From: Natronosalvus rutilus
GTDB lineage: Archaea; Halobacteriota; Halobacteria; Halobacteriales; Natrialbaceae
Assembly (NCBI RefSeq): GCF_024204665.1
Contig: NZ_CP100355.1
Coordinates: forward strand, 806,001-870,000
Direction of reading: 5' to 3'
Length of the DNA: 64,000 nucleotides
Every line of letters begins with the position of its first letter. Positions within the stretch are counted from its first letter, which is position 1. Below, in pieces: positions 1-8,437 of the stretch. Both the position numbers and the translations under genes were made by a program. Under the pieces are notes generated by a model. That model was not told the DNA's origin. It made no database searches and saw nothing but the letters and a program-made list of their open reading frames with translations.

Positions 1-1450
1 CGAGCACGTTGTGGTACTTCCCGAACCCGAGTTTGTGGACGTGACCGGTGTGGAAGATGTCGGGCACCTCGTCGATGATCAGGTGGTCCTTCTCCTCCGG
101 GGCGAGGCGGGTGTGGCCCCCGAACTGGGGCGCGACGTGGCGCTTCTTGAGGAGGTGGTACATCGCCTTGTGTGGGTCGTCGTAGCTCGCTTTCTCCGCA
201 GGAAGCTCGGCGATGACCTCGTCCAGGCTGACGCCGTGGTACATCAGGACGGAGACGCCCTCGACGGTGACCATCGCGGGGTTGCTCACGATCTGTGCGT
301 CGTGGGCGGTCATGATCTCGCGCAGGTTCTCGTCGAAACCGGGCTGGGGCTCGGCCAGACGAACCGCATCGTGGTTGCCCGGGATCATCACGATCTCGAG
401 GTCGCCCGGGACCTGCTTGAGGTACTCGCTGAAGCGCTCGTACTGGTCGTAGATGTCGATGATGTCGAGTTCCTCGTCCTGGTTCGGGTAAATCCCGACG
501 CCCTCGACCATGTCGCCGGCGATGAGCAGGTACTCGACGTGCTGGGCGTCCTCGGTGTGGAGCCAGTCGGTAAAGCGGTTCCAGGCGTCGTGCATGAACT
601 CCTGGCTGCCGACGTGGACGTCGCTGATGAGCGCCGCCTGGACGTGGCGGTCGGCCGTCGAGGGCTGGTGCGTACGGGGTACGTCCGGGAAGTACATCGA
701 GTCGACGAAGGCGATACCTGCGTCGTCCGAGAGCGTTCCTTCCATCGCGAGTACCTCGTCACAGAGCAACTCGTCAACCAGGTCGGCGTAGTCGCGGTCT
801 TTCATCACCAGCCACGGGAAGGTCCCGGTGGCGTCCTCGAGTTCGATCAGCCAGTGCCCGCTGGCCGTCGAGCGAATGTCGTTGACCAGCCCGACCATCC
901 CGACCTCGCCGCCGCCGGGCATCGCCTGGATGGCGGTCGCCGGGCGGTGGTTGACCCGGCCCCGGAGTTTGCCGCCGAGGCGCTCGAGGCGGTCGCGAAA
1001 GACCGCCACGAAGTCCTCGTACTCGCCGGTGCCGGTACTCTGGCCTGTCATGTCGTTGGCGACGTCGATCGACTGGCGGCTCGGGTCGAGGGGCGTTCTC
1101 GGAGCGGGACTCCCCCCCGTTTCAACTGGAGTGCTCCCCTCGCCCTGTGGCGATGCGTCGGGGCTGGTTCCAGTCGAAACAGGGGGGTCCTGGCGAGCGG
1201 ACGTCGGCTCGGTCGCAGCGGGCTGGGTGTCCGTTTGCGCGTCGAGCACCGTCCTGACGTCCTCGGTCCGGAGGACGAGCGCATTCTCGGGGGCGGCGTC
1301 GATAGCGCGTTCGAGGACGCCGGCGGGGTCGTCTGCGGTGGCGATGAGCGTCACGGCTTCGCGGTCGGCGTTGTAGCCGCGGCTCGTGAGCTCGCTGACG
1401 ATCCGGGCCGGCCCCTCGAGTGGCACGTCCTGCGTATTCGCGAGTGACAA
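1..1450 (-). CDS. polD1: DNA polymerase D small subunit DP1 (3' end outside window)
   Basis: This is the small (exonuclease) subunit of the archaeal replicative polymerase PolD, which partners with DP2 at the fork. Reading from a TTG at 1450-1448, about 483 residues are present and the C-terminus is cut off by the window edge. A variable linker (about residues 45-120) precedes the OB-fold region. The phosphoesterase motifs follow in order: SDVHVGS near residue 275, AGDMVEGVG near 320, PGNHD near 357, MYHG near 400 and HTGHVH near 470. The start is TTG because no ATG gives the conserved N-terminus (APLEGPARIV-like); a T-rich stretch lies just upstream. It is divergent from the signal peptidase gene. 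Two origin-box-like motifs sit in the linker-coding part. Confidence 0.93.
   Translation of the reverse strand, partial: MSLANTQDVPLEGPARIVSELTSRGYNADREAVTLIATADDPAGVLERAIDAAPENALVLRTEDVRTVLDAQTDTQPAATEPTSARQDPPVSTGTSPDASPQGEGSTPVETGGSPAPRTPLDPSRQSIDVANDMTGQSTGTGEYEDFVAVFRDRLERLGGKLRGRVNHRPATAIQAMPGGGEVGMVGLVNDIRSTASGHWLIELEDATGTFPWLVMKDRDYADLVDELLCDEVLAMEGTLSDDAGIAFVDSMYFPDVPRTHQPSTADRHVQAALISDVHVGSQEFMHDAWNRFTDWLHTEDAQHVEYLLIAGDMVEGVGIYPNQDEELDIIDIYDQYERFSEYLKQVPGDLEIVMIPGNHDAVRLAEPQPGFDENLREIMTAHDAQIVSNPAMVTVEGVSVLMYHGVSLDEVIAELPAEKASYDDPHKAMYHLLKKRHVAPQFGGHTRLAPEEKDHLIIDEVPDIFHTGHVHKLGFGKYHNVL
1109..1132 (-). promoter_or_regulatory. ORB-like Orc1/Cdc6 box inside DP1 (inverted member)
   Basis: On the minus strand the core reads CTCCAGTTGAAACGGGGGGG, a half-dyad followed by a G-string as in archaeal origin recognition boxes. 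Its G-string points towards lower coordinates. It matches the box upstream of orc1 at 22519-22541 in the TCCA-N3-GAAA plus G-run pattern. It encodes the linker residues PVETGG of DP1. Confidence 0.6.
1166..1190 (+). promoter_or_regulatory. ORB-like Orc1/Cdc6 box inside DP1 (direct member)
   Basis: The plus strand contains TTCCAGTCGAAACAGGGGGG, very close to the archaeal ORB pattern (TTCCA dyad, GAAAC, G-string). It lies 33 bases from an inverted partner at 1109-1132, so the two G-strings point outwards. The DNA between them is GC-rich, so no unwinding element is evident here. Confidence 0.62.
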
Positions 1451-1560
1451 TAAAAGGATGGCGGATACGACCGTCCGCTTGAGCGACGAACTGTCGGCGT
1501 GGGAACGCGACTCACCCTCGAACAGAAAATTGATTGCCGCGTCTCCCAAACCGGGACTCG

Positions 1561-2733
1561 ATGAGCGGTGACGGCGGCGACGACGAACGCGAGAACTCGA
1601 GTGAGCGCGCCGACCGCACCGGGCCGGAACGCCCGAACGACCGGGCGGACGGCGATCAGTCGGGGGACGATGGTACCGAACGGGCCGACTCGAGTCGACC
1701 ACCTGCGGAGGGAACCGACTCGAGTGCGGGCCGAAGCGAACCTCCGCCGCCGCAGGCGTCCGGCGATGGTGGCGATGGAGACGGTGTCGGTAGCGGTGGT
1801 GACAACGTTGGTAGCGGCGGTAGCGGTGGTAGCGGTGACGGCGACATCGGTAGCGGTAGCGGTCGCGGCGACAGCGGTACCGACGGCTCGAGACGCCAGT
1901 CGACGCTCGCCACCCAGACGACCCGGGAGCGCGACCGGACACCGCCACCGCCACAACGGGCGCGGCCGGACGACGACCGGGTGACTATCGAAGACGACGG
2001 CCCGATTCGCTGGTTCCTCCGGACCAACAACGGCACCGTCGTCGCGGTACGCGACGTGCTGAGTAGCGTTGCGCTCGTGGCCGTCATCGGCCTGGTGCTC
2101 TTTGGCATCAGCGGCATCTGGCCGCCGCTGGTCGCCGTCGAGAGCGGGAGCATGGAACCCAACATGGAACGCGGGGACATGATCTTCGTCGTCGCCGAGG
2201 ATCGGTTCGCCGGCGACGATCCGGTCGACGGAACCGGAATCGTCACACGCGAGGCTGGTCTCGAGAACGGCCACGAGAAGTTCGGCGGGGCCGGCGACGT
2301 GATCATCTTCCGGCCGAACGGCAACGCACGCGAGACGCCCGTGATCCACCGCGCCCACTTCTGGGTCGAAGCCGACGAGAACTGGGTTGACGGGCAAGCG
2401 AATCCGGAGTTCGTCAACGGCGCCAGTTGCGAGCGCGTTCGGGCCTGCCCGGCCCCCCATGACGGGTTCGTCACGAAGGGCGACGCCAACAGCGGCTACG
2501 ACCAGACGGCGAACGTCGGCGCCGACACGTCGGTCGTCAAGCCCGAGTGGACCACTGGCAAGGGCATGTTCCGTATCCCGTGGCTCGGGCACGTTCGGCT
2601 GAGCTTCGAGAAACTCTTCCCGTTCGCAGTGATTCCGGACGTCTCGAGCACCCTCACCCTCCTGTCACCGACGCTTCTCGGGATGGTCGGCGCAATTGGA
2701 TTCGCGTATCCACCGCGCTCAAGGCGGCGCTGA
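1561..2733 (+). CDS. sec11: Signal peptidase I (archaeal Sec11 type)
   Basis: A membrane-bound endopeptidase of family S26B that cleaves signal peptides of Sec-exported proteins; 390 residues. The first 130 or so residues are a charged, Gly/Ser-rich cytoplasmic extension built on repeats such as GSGGSGGSG. One transmembrane segment lies at about 170-195. The catalytic Ser follows in ESGSMEPN (about 198), the ER/archaeal-type His replaces Lys in VIHRAH (about 262), and the acidic residue is in GDANSGYDQ (about 307). A second membrane segment is at the C-terminus (about 362-384). The start chosen, ATG 1561 (MSGDGGDD), is the acidic start typical of this family in haloarchaea; an in-frame ATG at 1534 is less likely. 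Divergent from DP1. Confidence 0.93.
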   Translation: MSGDGGDDERENSSERADRTGPERPNDRADGDQSGDDGTERADSSRPPAEGTDSSAGRSEPPPPQASGDGGDGDGVGSGGDNVGSGGSGGSGDGDIGSGSGRGDSGTDGSRRQSTLATQTTRERDRTPPPPQRARPDDDRVTIEDDGPIRWFLRTNNGTVVAVRDVLSSVALVAVIGLVLFGISGIWPPLVAVESGSMEPNMERGDMIFVVAEDRFAGDDPVDGTGIVTREAGLENGHEKFGGAGDVIIFRPNGNARETPVIHRAHFWVEADENWVDGQANPEFVNGASCERVRACPAPHDGFVTKGDANSGYDQTANVGADTSVVKPEWTTGKGMFRIPWLGHVRLSFEKLFPFAVIPDVSSTLTLLSPTLLGMVGAIGFAYPPRSRRR

Positions 2734-2804
2734 TCGTCCCGGTGCTGACCGGCCGACTCGCGTGCCGTCTCGGTTCGTGTGGCCGTGTTGTATCGCTCTT
2801 AGAC

Positions 2805-3359
2805 TCAAACTCGCCCGAACGTCTCGTTCGAGATGCGCACCGGCGACGGCGTCGGCCCAGATAGAGTGAGGTCGGACTCGGTTCGGACTCGAAGCCGTCT
2901 CCCGGTTCGCCGCTGTCGGCGTTCGGTTCGGCCGTCGCTCCGATCTGACTCGCGGCCGAAGGCCGCCTGCCAGGACGACGGCAGTTCGCGCACGCGTTTT
3001 TCGACGGTCGTTTTCCCGACGTCGTCGGCTTCCTCGTAGCCCAGTTGCGTTCGTTCGGTCGTGCGTTCCACCGTGAGTTCCGTCGTGAGCGCCCCTTCGG
3101 GTTCGCGTTCGACCGTATCGGTCGCCTCGAGTTCGCGGGCAACGCGCCCGAGTTCGTCGAAGAGGTCGCTCGCGATGGTGTCGTCGGCGTCGATGGCGTC
3201 GTCGGTCGTGGGGTCGTGAGCGCCGTCACCGATGGCGGCGTCGGCGATCAGGTCGTCGGGCGAATCGACGTCGAAGGCGTCGAGTACGGCGTCCGGATCG
3301 GGCGTGACGTCGTCGAAGACGTCCGAGGCGTCCGGTTCGTCCCTGGGGTAGTCGCTCAT
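2805..3359 (-). CDS. Conserved acidic haloarchaeal protein, unknown function
   Basis: A 184-residue soluble protein. The first 80 residues are strongly acidic (many Asp, haloadapted) and the middle carries a charged helix-forming stretch ending in VEKRVRELPSSWQAAFGRE. The C-terminal 45 residues are unusually Arg-rich. No catalytic motif was recognised. It converges with the signal peptidase gene, ending 70 bases from it. The acidic composition and long open frame support translation; the function is not known to me. Confidence 0.72.
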   Translation of the reverse strand: MSDYPRDEPDASDVFDDVTPDPDAVLDAFDVDSPDDLIADAAIGDGAHDPTTDDAIDADDTIASDLFDELGRVARELEATDTVEREPEGALTTELTVERTTERTQLGYEEADDVGKTTVEKRVRELPSSWQAAFGRESDRSDGRTERRQRRTGRRLRVRTESDLTLSGPTPSPVRISNETFGRV

Positions 3360-3494
3360 AGGTACTCGAGCGCTCCACCCCGTCCCTATTGGTTAGTCTC
3401 CTGTTAACCACTGTTTCGGCGCGGCTGCGGACACTCTCCGTTTGGTTTGACAGTGCCTAACGTGGTGATGCCCAGGCCGATTTCTCACCGCTGA

Positions 3495-4040
3495 TCACTC
3501 GAGTCCGTCGCCGTCCAGCCGAAACACGGCCCGCGTCTCCTCGTCGGTCCGCTCGCTCTCGACCCGGGTTACCGTCGCTTCCGCCTCGAACTCGCGGGCC
3601 AGCCCTTCGAGAATGCCGTGGGCCATCGCCGGGTGGTCGCGGTGTGAGCGGTACGTGACATGGAGATCGGATTCGGTCGACTCGCAGGTCACCGTCGGCG
3701 GTCGGTTCTCGGCCGACTTGGCTGCGAGCGCAGCGGCGATCTCTTCGAGCGCCTCGAGGAGGTCGACGAGCGCCCAGTCGTCTCGCCAGTGTGCGCGAAA
3801 GTTCTGGAGCAACGCGGGAGCGAGCGTCCGGCCGAAGTCGCGCTCGACGGCAGCCGCCTCGTGACCCGACAGCTCGGCGACGGTCTCGAGAATCGTCACG
3901 ATTTCCTCGTCGGGGTAGTGCGAGACCGGCAGGTAGAGCTGGGGGTCGATCCCCGAGCGCTCGAGGACGACCGCCCAGCTCGCTTCGTCGGTCTTCTCGA
4001 CGACGTAGGTCTTCAGCGTCTGGTGGACGAGTCCGTGCAT
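3495..4040 (-). CDS. H-NOX/HNOB-like protein lacking the proximal haem histidine
   Basis: A 181-residue protein that aligns along its whole length with bacterial H-NOX gas sensors: the N-terminal MHGLVHQTLK, the PDEEIVTILE helix, an ERDFGR region, and the YxSxR haem-propionate motif (Tyr130, Ser132, Arg134) are all visible. At the position of the iron-ligating histidine (residue 102, 12 residues before the PP of ENRPP) there is Ala, in EEIAAAL. The start at ATG 4040 gives the canonical H-NOX N-terminus; longer versions add an unrelated leader. No kinase or cyclase partner gene is adjacent. Either haem is held by another ligand, or the fold has lost haem. Family assignment is by my own alignment from memory. 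Confidence 0.8.
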   Translation of the reverse strand: MHGLVHQTLKTYVVEKTDEASWAVVLERSGIDPQLYLPVSHYPDEEIVTILETVAELSGHEAAAVERDFGRTLAPALLQNFRAHWRDDWALVDLLEALEEIAAALAAKSAENRPPTVTCESTESDLHVTYRSHRDHPAMAHGILEGLAREFEAEATVTRVESERTDEETRAVFRLDGDGLE

Positions 4041-4212
4041 CTGGGGCGAGTGTGTGGCGCGTGGTCGATGATCCGGCGGCATCCCGGCGTGTTTCTGGTG
4101 AACCTCCGATGAGTCCCCCGTTCGGATCGATGATTCGACCCAACCGTAATATGTCGTTCGACTCATGGGTATTCGGCCGTCCGCTCGCGGCAATTTTCCC
4201 GGTGATCCGAGA

Positions 4213-5100
4213 TCAGTCGAGGTAGCCCGCGCTCTCGAGCTCGTCCGCGACGACTGGCGCGACGGAGACGGCACTCGCCGGTCGCTCGAGTGTGTCGGTG
4301 CCGTAGACGGCCTCGACCCCGGCGTTCGAGAGCCGCGTGTAGGCGTTCCGGACGAGCAGCGGGTGGACGCAGGTCACGAAGACGCGCCCGACGCCGCGAT
4401 CGCCGAGGACGGCAACGGCCTCGCTCATCGTGCCCCCGGTGGCGATGATGTCGTCGACGACGACGACGTCTCGATTCGCGACGTCGACGTCGCTCGGGGA
4501 GATCTCGACCTCAGTGCCGGAACGGCGGGTCTTCTCGAAGTAGTCCGTTTCGCCGCGACCGTAGGCGTCGCGGACGGTTTCGGCTAGCTCGATCGCGCCC
4601 GAATCGGGGGAGAGAAAGACCGGTTCCTCGAGATCGGTCGGAAGCGGGTCGGCGAGGACGCTCGCGGCGTCGACGGGAGTCGCCGTTGGGTCGAAGAACG
4701 TACAGACGGTTTCCTCGTGCGGAGTGACGACGAAAACGGCGTCGGCACCGGTCGAGATCGACCGGGCGACGGCGCGCGCCGAGATTGGCTGGCCGGGCTC
4801 GAACGCCCTGTCCTGGCGGCCGTAGCCCATGTACGGGACGACGGTGACGACCTCGGACGCGCCGGCCTCCCGGGCGGCGTCTTGCAGACAGAGCAGCTCG
4901 ACGTGGGCGTCACTCGAGGCCGTCGCGGCGACGACGACGACGCGCTCGCCCTCGAGGTCAGCCGACTCGCCCTCGAGGCTGACGAACAGTTCGCCGTCGG
5001 GGAAGCGGTCGTAGGCGACGCTGGCGAGCGTCGCGTCGCGTTCGCGGGCCAGGGCGGCCGCGAGCGACTGGGAACTCGAGGCGCTGACGATGGTGGTCAT
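4213..5100 (-). CDS. prs: Ribose-phosphate diphosphokinase (PRPP synthetase)
   Basis: Makes phosphoribosyl pyrophosphate from ribose 5-phosphate and ATP for nucleotide, His and Trp synthesis. The 295 residues show the N-terminal phosphoribosyltransferase-like domain with FPDGELFVSL, the flexible-loop region VVPYMGYGRQDRAF (about residues 88-101), and the PRPP-binding loop VVVVDDIIATGGTM (about 213-226). Length is normal for the archaeal enzyme. The start ATG 5100 (MTTIVSAS) is the only sensible one. Confidence 0.96.
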   Translation of the reverse strand: MTTIVSASSSQSLAAALARERDATLASVAYDRFPDGELFVSLEGESADLEGERVVVVAATASSDAHVELLCLQDAAREAGASEVVTVVPYMGYGRQDRAFEPGQPISARAVARSISTGADAVFVVTPHEETVCTFFDPTATPVDAASVLADPLPTDLEEPVFLSPDSGAIELAETVRDAYGRGETDYFEKTRRSGTEVEISPSDVDVANRDVVVVDDIIATGGTMSEAVAVLGDRGVGRVFVTCVHPLLVRNAYTRLSNAGVEAVYGTDTLERPASAVSVAPVVADELESAGYLD

Positions 5101-5249
5101 ACGCGTGGAAAGCGTCCCCGTGGTAAAACCCGTTTTCGTTCGTCGCTCTCGTTGTTCTCGTGCTCGCTACACCGCACCCACCGTCTACGTCTCCGTTTCG
5201 CCGCTTCCATCGTCTTCGCTTAACCCAGCGGCCGTCGACCGTCGGATCC

Positions 5250-5777
5250 CTACTCGTCGCTCTCGTTCGCTTCCTCGGCGTTCTGAGCGGCCTCGATGTC
5301 CACGTCTCCCGACCCGCAGGGGCCGCCCTCGGTGACGCCGGCGATGCGGACCGTGCCGTCCCGGCGGACCAGGACGATGAGGTTGAGGCAGTCGGGCTCG
5401 CTCCAGTTCGCCGGCGTCACCTGCGTGAAGTCCCCGCCGTCGATGCGGGCGGTTACCCGGAAGTCGCCCCGTTCGTCGGGCCAGTCGGCCTCGAGCGTGG
5501 CGCCGCCGGTTTCGTCGTCGAACTCGTGGGTCGACCAGTGGACGATTTCGCCGTCGTACTCGACGAGGACGTCGACCGTGTGATCTGCGTCGTCGAGGTT
5601 CTCGACGGTGATTTCGCCGAGGCGCGTTCCGGTCGGTGCTGGTTCTTCGCCGCCGTCCGGCCCGTCCCCGTTTCCGTTCCCGTCACCTTCGTCGGCCGAT
5701 CCCAGACAGCCAGCGGTCGCCATTGCACCGGCGACCCCTGATGCCGCGAGCACCCGTCTGCGTGTCAATTCGGTCAT
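5250..5777 (-). CDS. Tat-exported lipoprotein, unknown function
   Basis: A 175-residue protein with a twin-arginine signal (TRRRVLAASG) and a lipobox ending TAGC at Cys24, so it should be lipid-anchored outside the cell. An acidic Gly-rich spacer is followed by one beta-rich domain (about 55-150) beginning LGEITVENLDDADHTVDVLV, reminiscent of FxLYD-like or Ig-like extracellular domains. The C-terminal tail is acidic. No enzymatic motif seen. Confidence 0.82.
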   Translation of the reverse strand: MTELTRRRVLAASGVAGAMATAGCLGSADEGDGNGNGDGPDGGEEPAPTGTRLGEITVENLDDADHTVDVLVEYDGEIVHWSTHEFDDETGGATLEADWPDERGDFRVTARIDGGDFTQVTPANWSEPDCLNLIVLVRRDGTVRIAGVTEGGPCGSGDVDIEAAQNAEEANESDE

Positions 5778-5847
5778 ATTCGAGCGAATGGGGTGCCCTA
5801 TTGATAACTCCCCGTCAGACGCTCGTCTGACGCCGCTCGTTGGCGAC

Positions 5848-6759
5848 TCAGGCGCGCTCGAGCGGAACGACCATCGCGGCGACGCCGCGGACGCCGATCG
5901 GATGGGGCCGCCAGCGGGACTCGGTTCCCGGTCCCCGGCCGGGGTCGGCCACCAGGACGGTTCCGTCCTCGGTTACCGCGTAGATGCCGTCGCCGTACGC
6001 GACGTCCACGAGGTCGGTATCCAGCGCTTCGAGACGCCGCCAGCCGTTTTCGCTCGCCGTTTCGGGGTCCGCCCCGCCTGTGCCGTGTTCGTATACTGCG
6101 TCGCCCAGCGCGTGGGCGCGACCGAGCGATCCGGGGTCGCTCAGCGGATCAGCCGCGACCCGATCGAACGGTCCCTCGAGGTCGCGCATCCAGCCGTTAC
6201 CGAGGCGGTAGAGGCCGTCCGCGGTCGCTGCCAGGGGGACGCCAGCGGCGGAGACGTCGCGGACCGCCGAGAGACCGGCGTGTACGAGTCTGGTTCCCGA
6301 ACGCCGGTAGACGCCCGCGTCCGTCGCGAGGAGGTCGCCGTCTGCGGCCCGGACGGTCGGTTGCTCGGGCGCTTTCGCGTCGGGAAACGCGAGGTCGTGC
6401 CAGTCGTCCGCCGCGAGTGTCTCGAGGCCCAGAGTGCCCGCCCGCCCGGCTGCGTCCGCAGCCAGCAGCGTCCCGTCGCGGATTCCGACGGCGACGGCGG
6501 GACCGAAGTCGGTTCGGACGAACGCGTGTTCCTCGGACTCGCTCGACAGGTCGGAGACCAGGACGTCTTCGTCGGTCGCGACGGCCAGCCAGCCGACGCC
6601 CGCCGCGAGGTCGTGGGCGGTGCAGCGCTCGAGCAGCGAGAACTCGCCGACGGCGTCCCCCGAAATCAGCACGCGGACGACGCCCATCTCGGCCGCGACG
6701 TAGGCCGCCGTCGCTCCCTCGCGAGCGCCGTAGACGCGTTTTTCGTCGATCGAGACCAT
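5848..6759 (-). CDS. HVO_0234-family beta-propeller protein
   Basis: A 303-residue protein made of repeating short beta blades (LLAADAAGRAGTL, LLATDAGVYRRSG, PLAATADGLYRLG and IYAVTEDGTVLVA are successive blade-like units), fitting a small beta-propeller. I recognise the family found beside glmM in haloarchaea. The start at ATG 6759 (MVSIDEKRVYG) is preferred over longer frames, which lack haloarchaeal composition. Divergent from glmM with a 224-base gap holding an AT-rich stretch near 6825-6845. Biochemical role unknown. Confidence 0.85.
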   Translation of the reverse strand: MVSIDEKRVYGAREGATAAYVAAEMGVVRVLISGDAVGEFSLLERCTAHDLAAGVGWLAVATDEDVLVSDLSSESEEHAFVRTDFGPAVAVGIRDGTLLAADAAGRAGTLGLETLAADDWHDLAFPDAKAPEQPTVRAADGDLLATDAGVYRRSGTRLVHAGLSAVRDVSAAGVPLAATADGLYRLGNGWMRDLEGPFDRVAADPLSDPGSLGRAHALGDAVYEHGTGGADPETASENGWRRLEALDTDLVDVAYGDGIYAVTEDGTVLVADPGRGPGTESRWRPHPIGVRGVAAMVVPLERA

Positions 6760-6983
6760 ATCTCGAGTCGGGCGGCGTGCGCCGAAAGGCTTGCTGTCTA
6801 CTGTCGTTCTCCGAGGGTGTCCTATTACTATAGAATTAATAGTAAGTGACGGGGGAGGGGTGGATAGCCGGCGGACTGAGGACAGCTCGGCGACCGCGCG
6901 GCCGTCCGGAGCGCTCGAGCGGGCCCGAAGCCGACCAGACCGCTTCGGAACCACTTTGACCTCGCCCGCTAGAGTTCCCGGCA

Positions 6984-8348
6984 ATGAAGGTATTCGGATC
7001 GAGCGGGACCCGCGGCGTCGCCAACGAGGAACTGACGCCGGCGTTCGTGCTCCGGGTCGCCAAAGCGGCGGGGACCGCCTGGGGGGTCGACCGGGTCGCA
7101 GTCGCTCGAGACACCCGATACACGGGTCGAATGCTGGCCGACGCGGCCACAAGCGGGCTGGCGAGCACGGGGACGGACGTCGACCGCCTCGGAATCGTCC
7201 CCACGCCCGGCGCGCAGTTCTACGCCGAGCGTGAGGGAGTGCCGACCATCGTCATCACGGCCTCGCACAACCCGCCCCAGTACAACGGCGTCAAACTCGT
7301 GGGTGCCGACGGGGTCGAACTCGCGGTGTCCGATCTCGAGGAGATTGAACAGACCCTGCTGGGAGAGACGTTCTCGGTGGCGGCCTGGAGCGAGACGGGC
7401 CGGGTTCGCGAGGTCGACGGCGTGCGCGAGGACTACGTCGACGAACTTCTGGCGAACGTCGACCGCGAGAAGATCGCTGACGCCGGGCTGACAGTCGCAC
7501 TCGATCCCGGCCACGGCGCCGGCTCGCTCACGAGCCCCGACTTCTTCCGGACGCTCGGCTGTCGCGTTGTCACGGTCAACGCCCAGCCCGACGGCCGCTT
7601 CCCCGGTCGGGACCCGGAACCAGTCAGCCAGAACCTCACCGACCTGGGTCGACTCGTCCGCGCGACCGACGCGGATCTCGGGATCGCCCACGACGGGGAC
7701 GCCGACCGGGCCATCTTCTTCGACGAGACCGGTACCTACGTCGAGGGCGACGCCACCCTGGCTGCCCTCGCCGCCGCGGAACTCGAGCCAGACGACGTCA
7801 CCGTCTCCGCGGTCAACGTCTCTCAGCGGCTGGTCGATGTGGCCAACGAGATCGGCGCCGACGTCGAGTTGACGCCAATCGGCTCGACGAACATCATCAC
7901 CCGGATCGAGGAACTCGAGTTGAACGACCGCCACGTCCCGATCGCGGGCGAGGGCAACGGCGGGATCTTCTTCCCCGACTTCCGGCTCGCTAGGGACGGC
8001 GGCTACACCGCCGCCCGGTTCCTCGAACTCGTCGCCGACCGCCCGGTGAGCGAGATCGTCGCGCCCTACGACGGCTACGCGAACGTTCGCCGGAACGTCG
8101 CCTACGAGTCGACTGCTGAGCGCGACGCGATGCTCGACGCGGCGGCCAACCAGGCCCAGTCGTCCGACGCCGAACTCAACACGCGCGACGGCTACCGGCT
8201 GGATTATGGAGACGCCTGGGTGCTCGCCCGGCCCTCGGGGACCGAGCCGCTCGTCCGGATTTACGCCGAGGCACGCGAGCGAGAGCGGGCCGAGGCGCTC
8301 GTCACCGGGATGCACGAGGCGCTGGTCGAGGCGAAAGAGCGCGCCTGA
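6984..8348 (+). CDS. glmM: Phosphoglucosamine mutase
   Basis: Alpha-D-phosphohexomutase that converts glucosamine 6-phosphate to glucosamine 1-phosphate on the way to UDP-GlcNAc. The 454 residues contain all four signature sites: the phosphoserine loop TASHNPP (about 92-98), the metal loop DGDADR (about 237-242), the sugar loop GEGNGG (about 316-321) and the phosphate loop RPSGTEP (about 416-422). The start MKVFGSSGTRG is canonical for archaeal GlmM. It is followed 89 bases later by larB on the same strand. Confidence 0.92.
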   Translation: MKVFGSSGTRGVANEELTPAFVLRVAKAAGTAWGVDRVAVARDTRYTGRMLADAATSGLASTGTDVDRLGIVPTPGAQFYAEREGVPTIVITASHNPPQYNGVKLVGADGVELAVSDLEEIEQTLLGETFSVAAWSETGRVREVDGVREDYVDELLANVDREKIADAGLTVALDPGHGAGSLTSPDFFRTLGCRVVTVNAQPDGRFPGRDPEPVSQNLTDLGRLVRATDADLGIAHDGDADRAIFFDETGTYVEGDATLAALAAAELEPDDVTVSAVNVSQRLVDVANEIGADVELTPIGSTNIITRIEELELNDRHVPIAGEGNGGIFFPDFRLARDGGYTAARFLELVADRPVSEIVAPYDGYANVRRNVAYESTAERDAMLDAAANQAQSSDAELNTRDGYRLDYGDAWVLARPSGTEPLVRIYAEARERERAEALVTGMHEALVEAKERA

Positions 8349-8437
8349 TCGGTTTTTCCTTCGGGACGCTCGAGTTGCCGCATCCGTGTACGCTCGAGAA
8401 CGACGCATTCGTGTACGCTCGAGCCCGAACGGGTCGT

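Noticed and set aside
11-1447. Long plus-strand open frame of 478 residues
   Set aside because: Antisense of DP1; Val/Arg/His-rich composition and no domain, while the minus strand carries intact polymerase motifs.
5608-6849. 413-residue plus-strand frame
   Set aside because: Shadow of the lipoprotein and the beta-propeller gene, no recognisable domain.
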